In this document: piece after piece, positions 6,968 to 13,395 of the stretch
Position numbering within the stretch: the first letter of the stretch is position 1
Layout: each line of letters begins with the position of its first letter
DNA from: a virus
Virus record (IMG/VR): IMGVR_UViG_3300044691_000213
Span: 1-52,385 of that record
DNA length: 52,385 nt
Direction: 5' to 3' (one strand)
Notes under the pieces: generated by a model
What the model was told of the DNA's origin: nothing
The model's database searches: none
Seen by the model: only the letters and a program-made list of their open reading frames with translations
Position numbers and translations under genes: made by a program

Positions 6968-7236
6968 CCACCTTCCCCAAGATCCACGCCGCTGTCGGAG
7001 AAAAGCTCCGCTGCACCAATGGTCATGAGGTGGCCCGTTTCCGCGAGCCCCTGATCGACGGCCAGCCCTTCGACGCCCCGCATCACCTGTCATCCTGGAT
7101 GATCTCCGACACGGACATACTCGTAGGACGATGCTCCTGCGGGTTGCCGTGGAGAGCGGGATATGGGGCATCAACTCAAGTTCGGGTTGGGAGTGAGTGG
7201 GTGCCGGTGGCTGCGGACGAGGGAGCGGGAGAATGA
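6964..7236 (+). CDS. Hypothetical protein with Cys pairs, 90 aa
   Basis: Starts at ATG 6964, overlapping the MT-A70 stop, and ends overlapping the next ATG. CTNGHEVAR near the N-terminus and RCSCGLPW near the C-terminus could form one zinc site. It lies between the two methyltransferases, but its role is unknown. Confidence 0.65.
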   Translation: MTTFPKIHAAVGEKLRCTNGHEVARFREPLIDGQPFDAPHHLSSWMISDTDILVGRCSCGLPWRAGYGASTQVRVGSEWVPVAADEGAGE

Positions 7237-8564
7237 GCCCGCTCGTATACGGCAGCGTCTGCAGCGGGATCGAAGCGGCGACCGTTGCATGGCATCCGCT
7301 CGGCTGGCGCCCAGCCTTCTTCAGCGAGATCGAGGCGTTCCCCCGCGCGGTGCTGTCTCACCATTATCCGGCCGTACCGCTTCACGGCGACTTCACCACC
7401 ATTGAGGCGGGCCAGTATGACCCAATTGAGCTTCTTGTCGGCGGAACCCCCTGCCAGAGCTTCAGCATCGCCGGGCTCCGTGGGGGACTGGGAGACGACC
7501 GTGGTAACTTGGCCCTCGAATATCTTCGGCTGGCTGACCGCCTGCGGCCCCAGTGGCTGGTTTGGGAGAACGTGCCCGGCGTCCTGTCATCGAACGGAGG
7601 ACGGGATTTTGGAGCCATTCTCGGGGGCTTGGTCGAACTCGGGTATGGGTTCGCCTACCGAGTGCTTGACGCTCAGCACTTTGGAGTTCCCCAGCGACGG
7701 CGTCGCGTCTTCGTTGTCGGATATCTTGGAGACTGGCGACCTGCCGCAGCGGTACTTTTTGAGCGCCACAGCCTGCAAGGGCATATTGCGCCGCGCCGCC
7801 AAACGCGGGAAAGCGCTACCGAAGGCGCTCAACGATGCTCTTTCGCAATCGGCTCACATGCTGGAGCGGCCGATGGAGATCAAAGCAATAGATCCCATGC
7901 AGCAGGAGGCCCGGTAGGATTAAATATCAGCGATGAACTCGCCTATAGCCTAAGAGCCGGCCGCAATCAATCGGGCGCATTCGGCGGAAATAACACGCGC
8001 GGTCCGATCGATGTGGCATGCGCCTTGAACGCCTCCGGCACCGCCTCCGGCAGAATGGACTTCGAGAGCGAAACCTTCATCGTCGGCACGCTGAATGCCA
8101 ACGGGAAAGCGGCCGGGAGCGCCACACAGCAGGATGCCGAGAGCGGCATGCTCATCACTCACGCGCTGACCGCCAACGGCTTTGACGCTAGCGAGGACGG
8201 GACGGGGCGGGGCACGCCGCTCGTACCGGTCGCGTTCTCCTGCAAGGACCATGGTGCCGACGCGGGCAGCATATCGCCGACCCTACGCTCTATGGGCTTC
8301 TCCGGCAGCCACGCCAATGCTGGTGGACAGGTCGCGGTTCAGAATCACGCTGGCGTCCGCCGCCTGACGCCACGCGAGTGCGAACGGCTCCAGGGCTTCC
8401 CCGACGATTACACAGCCGTCCCGTATCGCGGAAAGATCGCCGCAGACGGACCCCGGTATAAGGCCCTTGGAAATTCCATGGCGGTTCCCTGCATGTCCTG
8501 GATCGGCCAGAGAATTGAACTCGTGCGCGCCATCCTAGCTCAGCATAAGGCGCGAGCAGCATGA
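7233..8564 (+). CDS. C5-cytosine DNA methyltransferase (Dcm-like)
   Basis: 443 residues. Motif I is GSVCSGIEAATVAW; the catalytic Cys is at 74 in GGTPCQSFSIAG; motif VI is WENVPG (about 110-115); motif VIII is VPQRRRRVFVV (about 151-161). The C-terminal LTPRECERLQGFPDDYT with ALGNSMAVPCM closes the domain. A long Gly/Asn/Thr-rich target-recognition region of nearly 200 residues lies between. All catalytic motifs are intact. It is probably an orphan anti-restriction methyltransferase. ATG 7233 is chosen by its ATGA overlap with the preceding gene. It converges on a leftward gene 10 nt away, and no terminator is visible between them. Confidence 0.94.
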   Translation: MSPLVYGSVCSGIEAATVAWHPLGWRPAFFSEIEAFPRAVLSHHYPAVPLHGDFTTIEAGQYDPIELLVGGTPCQSFSIAGLRGGLGDDRGNLALEYLRLADRLRPQWLVWENVPGVLSSNGGRDFGAILGGLVELGYGFAYRVLDAQHFGVPQRRRRVFVVGYLGDWRPAAAVLFERHSLQGHIAPRRQTRESATEGAQRCSFAIGSHAGAADGDQSNRSHAAGGPVGLNISDELAYSLRAGRNQSGAFGGNNTRGPIDVACALNASGTASGRMDFESETFIVGTLNANGKAAGSATQQDAESGMLITHALTANGFDASEDGTGRGTPLVPVAFSCKDHGADAGSISPTLRSMGFSGSHANAGGQVAVQNHAGVRRLTPRECERLQGFPDDYTAVPYRGKIAADGPRYKALGNSMAVPCMSWIGQRIELVRAILAQHKARAA

Positions 8565-8573
8565 CCGCCGTGA

Positions 8574-8756
8574 TTATTCATCAAGCGGTCCAAACCGCTC
8601 AATATAGCGCGTCAGCGGTTCGGCCATGGGATCAACGCGCCTGCGTTCGTCCTCCCAATTCCGATAGGTCTGGACGGGCTTGTTCATCGCGCGCGCGGCT
8701 TGAACTTCGCTCAACCCAAGCCGTAGCCGCCACGCGCGGAGATCTTCGGCAGTCAT
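8574..8756 (-). CDS. Small XRE-type HTH protein
   Basis: 60 residues that are almost entirely helix-turn-helix: LRAWRLRLGLSEVQAARAMN, then VQTYRNWEDERRRV. It is the second gene of a two-gene leftward unit (ATGA overlap) lying against the early operon. Its likely binding sites are the direct repeats at 8998-9047 upstream of the pair. The layout is a self-contained regulatory island. Confidence 0.75.
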   Translation of the reverse strand: MTAEDLRAWRLRLGLSEVQAARAMNKPVQTYRNWEDERRRVDPMAEPLTRYIERFGPLDE

Positions 8757-8950
8757 TGCGCGGTAACGACGCGAAGATCACCGAGCATGTGGTTCATGAT
8801 GAACTTCCCGTCCTTCATGCTCACGAGGCGAGCGTACGACCACGGGCTGTTGTCGGTCTGGAAGATGTCCGCAACCCGCAGGGCTTGGCTGCAACCATCA
8901 GCCGTCTTCACGACATCTCCGACCTTCGCGTCTTCAGCTACCAGCGCCAT
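8753..8950 (-). CDS. Hypothetical protein paired with the small HTH gene
   Basis: 65 residues from ATG 8950 (GGAG 6 nt upstream), with a GTG alternative at 8962. The sequence DAKVGDVVKTADG and YARLVSMKDGKFIMNHMLGDLR suggests a small beta-rich fold. It is the first gene of the leftward pair. Function unknown. Confidence 0.6.
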   Translation of the reverse strand: MALVAEDAKVGDVVKTADGCSQALRVADIFQTDNSPWSYARLVSMKDGKFIMNHMLGDLRVVTAQ

Positions 8951-8993
8951 TTCGATCTCCACCGTTGCGCCTCAGCGCGTTGTTCATGGAGAG

Positions 8994-9047
8994 AATATGC
9001 GCCAATGGGACATGTTCGTCAATCGAATAAATGCGCCATTGGGATAT
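8994..9047 (-). promoter_or_regulatory. Leftward promoter with two direct-repeat operators
   Basis: On the minus strand -35 TTGACG (9022-9017), 17 nt, -10 CATATT (8999-8994). Two 16-nt direct repeats, TGCGCCAATGGGACAT (8998-9013) and TGCGCCATTGGGATAT (9032-9047), match at 14 of 16 positions and start 34 nt apart. One overlaps the -10 edge and spacer; the other lies upstream of -35. Probably autoregulated by the HTH protein at 8574-8756. Confidence 0.6.
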
Positions 9048-9103
9048 TTTTTGGGAACGTCTTGTCTCCGTCCTCCCCCTCTGTAGTGGTGGGGGACTGA
9101 CCC

Positions 9104-9331
9104 TTGAACCCCTCCCATATCATCACCCCCTCCCCAGAGCAGGAAGCCGCATCCGTGGCATTCGAGCATGCCGCCTGGTGGCGCCTACGCGGGCTTACGG
9201 CTGCCGAGGCATGCGACGCCCTCGGGATAGCCCACGACTGCCATTGGGACCGCGTTGAGCAAGCCCTGCGCAGGCGGTGGCGTGAGGCGGTCCAGACCAA
9301 GGCGCAGAGCGCACGTAGGAGCGCCGCGTGA
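9104..9331 (+). CDS. Hypothetical protein, about 75 aa, start uncertain
   Basis: The frame is open from TTG 9104 (GGGGGA about 8 nt upstream) or GTG 9154, and ends overlapping the next gene (GTGA). The core WWRLRGLTAAEACDALGI with HWDRVEQALRRRWREAV reads like a short helical DNA-associated protein, positioned before the replication gene. Confidence 0.55.
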   Translation: MNPSHIITPSPEQEAASVAFEHAAWWRLRGLTAAEACDALGIAHDCHWDRVEQALRRRWREAVQTKAQSARRSAA

Positions 9332-10215
9332 GCAAGCCAAAGTACATCTCGATTTCGATTGCCGAGTTCCTGGCCGATATCGCAGGCGAAGTCGATCTCG
9401 CCGAGTTGGGCGCCTATTGGCTCGTCTGCCTGCTCATTTACAGCCGCGCGGACGCGATTAAAGACGATCCGGAATGGATCTCTGGGAAGCTCCGGAAGGT
9501 CAATCCGAGGACCGTCCGGGCCGCTATCGACGGCCTGGTTCGCATGGGGAAAGTGACGCGAATTGACGGCGAACTGATGGTGAACCGGTGTCGAACCGAG
9601 ATCGAACGCACCACGAACCGCATTCGAACCGCGTCTGAAAACGGATCTAATGGCGGCAGACCTTCAAAGAAAACAACGACTTCCGAAACCGAAGCCTTAA
9701 TTTACGAAAAAACTATAGTGAAGGTGAATGAAGGTAAGGGTGAAGAAGAAGAACCAGTAGCTAACGCTATTGTTGTGCGATCCGCACCAAAATCTTCCTC
9801 GATAGACGAATCAGAATTCCAGGAATTCTACAACGTGTTTCCGCTCCACAAGGCGAGAGGGGGCGCCCTGAAGGCCTACCTGTCCGCTCGCAAGAAAGGC
9901 GCCAGCCATGAAATCCTTGTCCGAGGCGCTGCCAGCTATGCCGACCATTGCCGACGAACCGGAACCACGAAGCAATTCACCGCGCACCCCGCTACTTGGC
10001 TCAACGAACAGCGCTGGCTTGACGATCTCTCCGACGATCAACCCGCTTGCGCTCGTCCAGGCAGACCGACCGGAGGATACCGACAAGGCGGTCGAAGCGA
10101 TGTTGAAATCATTGCCGACCTTGTCGCTGAGGCCGAGCGGCAGGAGCAAGGTGGGGGATTACGGCTGGGAGACGACGACGACGGGTTTTTCGGTGGGCTC
10201 CGCGTTGTCTCGTGA
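9328..10215 (+). CDS. Replication initiation or helicase-loader-like protein (DUF1376-type)
   Basis: 295 residues. The N-terminal about 90 residues (ISIAEFLADIAGEVDLAELGAYW, WISGKLRKVNPRTVRAAIDGL) form a DUF1376/YdaU-like winged helix. A low-complexity acidic linker (EGKGEEEEPV) follows. The C-terminal domain FYNVFPLHKARGGALKAY, then HPATWLNEQRWLDD, is the familiar end of phage replisome organisers. Such proteins bind the phage origin and recruit helicase. The middle of the gene, around 9650-9800, is markedly richer in A/T than its flanks and could hold an origin; that is inference. Confidence 0.85.
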   Translation: MSKPKYISISIAEFLADIAGEVDLAELGAYWLVCLLIYSRADAIKDDPEWISGKLRKVNPRTVRAAIDGLVRMGKVTRIDGELMVNRCRTEIERTTNRIRTASENGSNGGRPSKKTTTSETEALIYEKTIVKVNEGKGEEEEPVANAIVVRSAPKSSSIDESEFQEFYNVFPLHKARGGALKAYLSARKKGASHEILVRGAASYADHCRRTGTTKQFTAHPATWLNEQRWLDDLSDDQPACARPGRPTGGYRQGGRSDVEIIADLVAEAERQEQGGGLRLGDDDDGFFGGLRVVS

Positions 10216-10588
10216 CCACGCCGCGATGGCCCTGCGCACCCTGGATGCAGCGTGCCAGCCGCTGGCGAAGTCGGAGGTGCTGAAAGAACTCGGCGCCCTC
10301 CGATCTCTCACCAAAATCAAGGATGCCGGTGAGGGCAGTTCTGAATTCCAGATCCGTGTCTATGCCCGGAAGCTCTCGGTTTACCCGGCCGACGCGGTCA
10401 GGTTCGCGCTGCGCCAATGGGCGGATTATTCGCCTTGGTGGCCGTCCTGGCATGAGTTGAAATCCGGCCTCGATCAACTCTGCGAAACCCGCCTGATGAA
10501 GCGCGACGCCCTGCGCCTGGTCGTGGAGGCACACGAAACGGCTGCCGAGAAGCAGCGCCAGATCGAGATGGAGGCGCCCCGTGGCTAA
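10205..10588 (+). CDS. Hypothetical phage protein, replication-associated position
   Basis: About 127 residues if it starts at TTG 10205 (…SRDHAAMALRTLDAAC), or 120 from ATG 10226. The sequence IRVYARKLSVYPADAVRFALRQW, then WWPSWHELKSGLDQL, matches a type of small protein often found after DUF1376 genes in alphaproteobacterial phages, where cytosolic helicase-loading roles are suspected. The open frame extends far upstream, but there it overlaps the previous gene. Confidence 0.65.
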   Translation: MSRDHAAMALRTLDAACQPLAKSEVLKELGALRSLTKIKDAGEGSSEFQIRVYARKLSVYPADAVRFALRQWADYSPWWPSWHELKSGLDQLCETRLMKRDALRLVVEAHETAAEKQRQIEMEAPRG

Positions 10589-10802
10589 GACCAACCTATT
10601 TGACCACAAGCACCCGGCATCGCCGCTGTTCGAACTCGACGTCGGCGACGAGTGGATCGCCCGCATGGTTGGCTACAACGAAGGCCGCCGCTGGCTGACA
10701 TGGTTATGGGGGCCGGCGCCCGGAGAGCCTGGATGCACCGTGCCCCGTGAACTGTTGGGCGCGATCACATGGCGGGACACCAAGACGGGGAGGGCGGCTT
10801 GA
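10581..10802 (+). CDS. Hypothetical protein, 73 aa
   Basis: GTG 10581 lies within the end of the previous gene. Trp-rich (WIARMVGYNEGRRWLTWLWG). No family recognised. Ends overlapping the next ATG. Confidence 0.6.
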   Translation: MAKTNLFDHKHPASPLFELDVGDEWIARMVGYNEGRRWLTWLWGPAPGEPGCTVPRELLGAITWRDTKTGRAA

Positions 10803-10972
10803 TGCCACTCGCATTCGTCTTAGTCGCCGTTCTCATGAGCGGACCAATGTCCCCGGCCTACTTCGCCACCTCTATCGCATGCGGGGAGGCAAAGGCTTGG
10901 ATCATCCGAAATCATGGGCAAGCCGAATGCTTCCCCACTGGCGCCGCAACAATCTCTCACCTTGAGGAATGA
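10802..10972 (+). CDS. Small protein with N-terminal membrane or signal segment
   Basis: ATG 10802 shares a base with the previous stop (TGATG). The N-terminus MPLAFVLVAVLMSGPMSPAY looks like a signal peptide or one membrane helix. The remaining about 35 residues carry two Cys (IACGEA, AECFPTG). Possibly an exported peptide; function unknown. Confidence 0.55.
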   Translation: MPLAFVLVAVLMSGPMSPAYFATSIACGEAKAWIIRNHGQAECFPTGAATISHLEE

Positions 10973-10975
10973 CCG

Positions 10976-11182
10976 ATGATCCGCACAATTATCAGCCTTG
11001 TTCGACGGTTGCTGCGACTTCGTCCCAGATATCGTTTCGTTGAACGCACGGGAGGGCGCGCATTGGTGACGAGCGATTATATCACCAAGCGCGAGATCGC
11101 CAGACTCAAAGACGATTGGGCTAACAAGCGATATGCCAATTACGGCATCCCGGCCGAAATAATTGCCAAGTTCGAGGAATAG
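10976..11182 (+). CDS. Small basic protein, 68 aa
   Basis: ATG 10976, with GAGGAATGACCG just upstream. The N-terminal 20 residues are strongly basic and hydrophobic (MIRTIISLVRRLLRLRPRYR), followed by KREIARLKDDWANKRYANYG. It could associate with membrane or nucleic acid. Unknown function. Confidence 0.6.
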   Translation: MIRTIISLVRRLLRLRPRYRFVERTGGRALVTSDYITKREIARLKDDWANKRYANYGIPAEIIAKFEE

Positions 11183-11185
11183 CAC

Positions 11186-11746
11186 ATGACCAAGCGCCGC
11201 GGCCGACCAAGAGCCAGCACAGTCAAGCGTGAATCGAACGGGCAGAAGCTCCGATCCGCGCCCGTCAAACCGGAATTCGTCGTCGCGCAGAGGGAATCAC
11301 TCGTGGGGAAAGATCAAGCCACCAATCCGATCGCGGGCCAGCCGATCGGCATCCTGCTACTCAACAAATTCGTGACGCAGGCGCAGTTCCTAGCGGCCGA
11401 TAATTTCGAGCGCGACTGGAAGCGCTGGATCTCACTCACTGGCGCAGGACCGCACCACACGAGGGCAACGGAGCGCGACGGCGGGGGTATGGGGCAAGAT
11501 CCGAGCGATGCATCGTATAGCCGCGCCAGGATCGCTCACGAGGGCGCCTCGGCATGCCTGAACGCCTGTGAGCAATCCAAGCTCATCTGGTCAATTCTCG
11601 ACACGTTGCTGATGGAATGCGTGTTGCCCCATACATGGAAGACCGCATCCGGCCTCGTGCTGCCGGACATCGTCACCGTGGCGCTGCGTCGTGGATTGGA
11701 TGCGCTGTGTCGGCATTATCGGATCAAAGAGGAGCGCGCGGCATGA
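11186..11746 (+). CDS. Hypothetical phage protein with basic N-terminus, 186 aa
   Basis: Starts MTKRRGRPRASTVKRESNG, an AT-hook-like Lys/Arg/Pro segment, followed by a helical domain (LLLNKFVTQAQFLAADNFERDWKRW; VLPDIVTVALRRGLDAL). Proteins of this layout recur just before the packaging genes in alphaproteobacterial prophages and may regulate late transcription. That role is inferred from position only. Its stop overlaps the next ATG. Confidence 0.65.
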   Translation: MTKRRGRPRASTVKRESNGQKLRSAPVKPEFVVAQRESLVGKDQATNPIAGQPIGILLLNKFVTQAQFLAADNFERDWKRWISLTGAGPHHTRATERDGGGMGQDPSDASYSRARIAHEGASACLNACEQSKLIWSILDTLLMECVLPHTWKTASGLVLPDIVTVALRRGLDALCRHYRIKEERAA

Positions 11747-11997
11747 AAAAATCACCACCCGACGATCAACGGCCCCGCACCATGGAAGACATGGCCGCGC
11801 TTCCGGAAGGCCCGGAGTTTGGCCAGACGGATATCATTGTGAACGGCCTCAAAGTCGTTATTCCGGTCGCCCCTGCGGTTATGACGTTCTGGTCAGAAGA
11901 GGGCGACCCTCTCAGCTATAGAGATGCCGACCATGTCCACTGGAGCCTAGGCCGCTACGCCGATGGGCGCTGGTATCGGCAGAGGCGCGAATCATGA
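11743..11997 (+). CDS. Hypothetical protein, 84 aa
   Basis: ATG 11743 (ATGA overlap). Contains VIPVAPAVMTFWSEEGDPLSY and WSLGRYADGRWY. It is the last gene before the probable late promoter at 12038. No family recognised. Confidence 0.6.
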   Translation: MKKSPPDDQRPRTMEDMAALPEGPEFGQTDIIVNGLKVVIPVAPAVMTFWSEEGDPLSYRDADHVHWSLGRYADGRWYRQRRES

Positions 11998-12037
11998 CGT
12001 TCCATGGCGATTGATACGCCATCCGTTGCGTAAGGGC

Positions 12038-12065
12038 TTGACGCCGCCGCAACATCGTGTATTCT
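12038..12065 (+). promoter_or_regulatory. Probable late promoter
   Basis: TTGACG (12038-12043), 16-nt spacer, TATTCT (12060-12065), on the plus strand in a gap before the HNH-terminase genes. It is the best promoter-like match between the early operon and the packaging module. Transcription would start near 12072, just upstream of a strong hairpin. Confidence 0.55.
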
Positions 12066-12086
12066 GTGATTAATAGATGCTGAGTA

Positions 12087-12120
12087 ATTGCGCCTGATTG
12101 GGAAACTGGTCGGGCGCAAT
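12087..12120 (+). promoter_or_regulatory. 13-bp leader RNA hairpin at the start of the late transcript
   Basis: ATTGCGCCTGATT (12087-12099) pairs fully with GGTCGGGCGCAAT (12108-12120) around an 8-nt loop GGGAAACT. Three of the 13 pairs are G-U, which pair only in RNA copied from this strand; the opposite strand would have A-C mismatches. No U-tract follows, so it is not a simple terminator. A cis antitermination or put-like element, or an RNA-protein site, is possible. Confidence 0.5.
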
Positions 12121-12138
12121 CGCATTTCGGGGCATGTG

Positions 12139-12339
12139 ATGAGCGCACGGATGTACGCATTCGGCCGAAGCCCATCCAAGTCGTTCCGTTCCGGCCGAGC
12201 TGCCAAGCACTACGAGGCAGAGAGCCGCACCGCTGTGCCGCGCGCTGTCATGGGCACCATCCAGGCATGGCGGCACAGCGACGGCTTCGCGGCGATGCCT
12301 AAGCACATGTCGTGGATATGGTTCAGCGCAGCCGCATAG
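12139..12339 (+). CDS. Possible small protein, 66 aa
   Basis: ATG 12139 follows TCGGGGCATGTG. The product is basic (SPSKSFRSGRAAKHYEAESR, WRHSDGFAAMPKHMSWIWF). It is the first open frame after the late promoter and hairpin. No family recognised, so it may be a chance ORF. Confidence 0.4.
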   Translation: MSARMYAFGRSPSKSFRSGRAAKHYEAESRTAVPRAVMGTIQAWRHSDGFAAMPKHMSWIWFSAAA

Positions 12340-12410
12340 AGATCCGCCCGTCATCGGGCAACGAGTTGAGACGGCCAGCACCGCGCCCCAATGATCCCAC
12401 GGGACAGGGC

Positions 12411-12788
12411 ATGAACGGAATCGTTCGACGGGTCGCACGCCGCCTCATTCAACACGAGGGAAATGTGACCCTCACCAACCTTCTCCCCCGCATAGCCACA
12501 CTGGATGTCAGGACCGCCATCCCGGCAGCCAAGAAGGCCGAGCCGTTCTACCTCACGCCCGCATGGCGCAAGCTGATAGCGGAGATCATCGAGAAGCGCG
12601 GGCGCATCTGTCAGCACTGCGGTAAGAAGGGATGTAGGATCTTCGGCGACCACGTGGAGGAACTGAAGGACGGCGGGGAAGCGCTCGATGAGAGCAACGT
12701 CGAACTGTTGTGCGGTGGCTGCCATACGCGCAAGACCGCGAAGGCCAGGGCAGCACGCATGCAAGCGCCCGCATTGAGCACCACATAG
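12411..12788 (+). CDS. HNH endonuclease next to terminase
   Basis: About 125 residues from ATG 12411; the frame is open back to GTG 12312 and ATG 12318. It has the compact phage HNH fold: YLTPAWRKLIAEIIEKRGRICQHCGKKG, then FGDHVEELKDGG, then NVELLCGGCHTRKTAKARAA. Two C-x2-C pairs bind zinc, and D-H plus the C-terminal H form the active site. In HK97-like phages an HNH protein beside the terminase is needed for specific cos cutting (HK97 gp74), and the same role is likely here. Confidence 0.88.
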   Translation: MNGIVRRVARRLIQHEGNVTLTNLLPRIATLDVRTAIPAAKKAEPFYLTPAWRKLIAEIIEKRGRICQHCGKKGCRIFGDHVEELKDGGEALDESNVELLCGGCHTRKTAKARAARMQAPALSTT

Positions 12789-12791
12789 GGG

Positions 12792-12920
12792 ATGCGAGAC
12801 GCGCCCGGCCCATCAAATAAGGATGGTGACCGCAGCCATGCGCGTGTGACATCCACGTTGCACGACACCATGCGTTTGACGCGGGGCATGGTGGCACAAT
12901 TCTTGCCGACCTTGGGATGA
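12792..12920 (+). CDS. Possible micro-protein, 42 aa
   Basis: ATG 12792 lies 3 nt after the HNH stop, and the frame ends in an ATGA overlap with another short frame. The sequence GDRSHARVTSTLHDTMRLTR is basic. No recognisable ribosome site. The coupled layout is the main support, and the stretch could instead be part of the cos region. Confidence 0.35.
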   Translation: MRDAPGPSNKDGDRSHARVTSTLHDTMRLTRGMVAQFLPTLG

Positions 12921-13012
12921 AACAACCGCTCATGGGGCCATTTGGACAAAATCCATGCCGGTCTGATTTTTCCCGGCAGTTTTGCTTGGGTTGCCATCCA
13001 GACCGCCTTTGA
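12917..13012 (+). CDS. Possible Cys-rich micro-protein, 31 aa
   Basis: ATG 12917 overlaps the stop of the preceding micro-ORF (ATGA). The sequence NPCRSDFSRQFCLGCHPDRL has three Cys and a His that could hold one zinc. It ends 20 nt before the small terminase. A coding role is plausible but unproven. Confidence 0.4.
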   Translation: MKQPLMGPFGQNPCRSDFSRQFCLGCHPDRL

Positions 13013-13032
13013 TTTGACCGGAGTTCTTTGAA

Positions 13033-13395
13033 ATGCCGCGAGGGGGATATCGACCGAATGCCGGGCGGCCGAAGGGCTCGACCAAGGCATCGATCGCGGC
13101 AAAGAAGGCTGCTCCTAAAATCGTCAGGCCAACCCCGTTGAAAGCGGAAGCCACATCCGATCCGGCGACGGACACGAGCCTGGATTATCTCATGCAGGTT
13201 ATCCGCGGCGAGGTTCATGCCACGTCTGAGGAAAGGTTGCGCGCGGCCATCGCGGCGCTCCCCTTCCAGCATCCGAAGTTGGCCGAAGCGCAGGGCGGGA
13301 AAAAGACCGCTGCGGCGGATGCTGCCAAGACGGCTGGTGCCGGAAGGTTCGCTCCACCGTCCGCGCCAAAGCTGGTCGCCGATAACACGAAGTGA
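13033..13395 (+). CDS. terS: Terminase small subunit
   Basis: 120 residues. The N-terminus PRGGYRPNAGRPKGSTK is the usual opening of many phage small terminases. The core SLDYLMQVIRGEVHATSEERLRAAIAALPFQHPKLAE is the conserved helical part. It binds packaging sites and stimulates the large subunit. Its position directly before the large subunit (GTGA overlap) and after the HNH gene fits. The C-terminus is Ala/Lys-rich and variable. Confidence 0.85.
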   Translation: MPRGGYRPNAGRPKGSTKASIAAKKAAPKIVRPTPLKAEATSDPATDTSLDYLMQVIRGEVHATSEERLRAAIAALPFQHPKLAEAQGGKKTAAADAAKTAGAGRFAPPSAPKLVADNTK

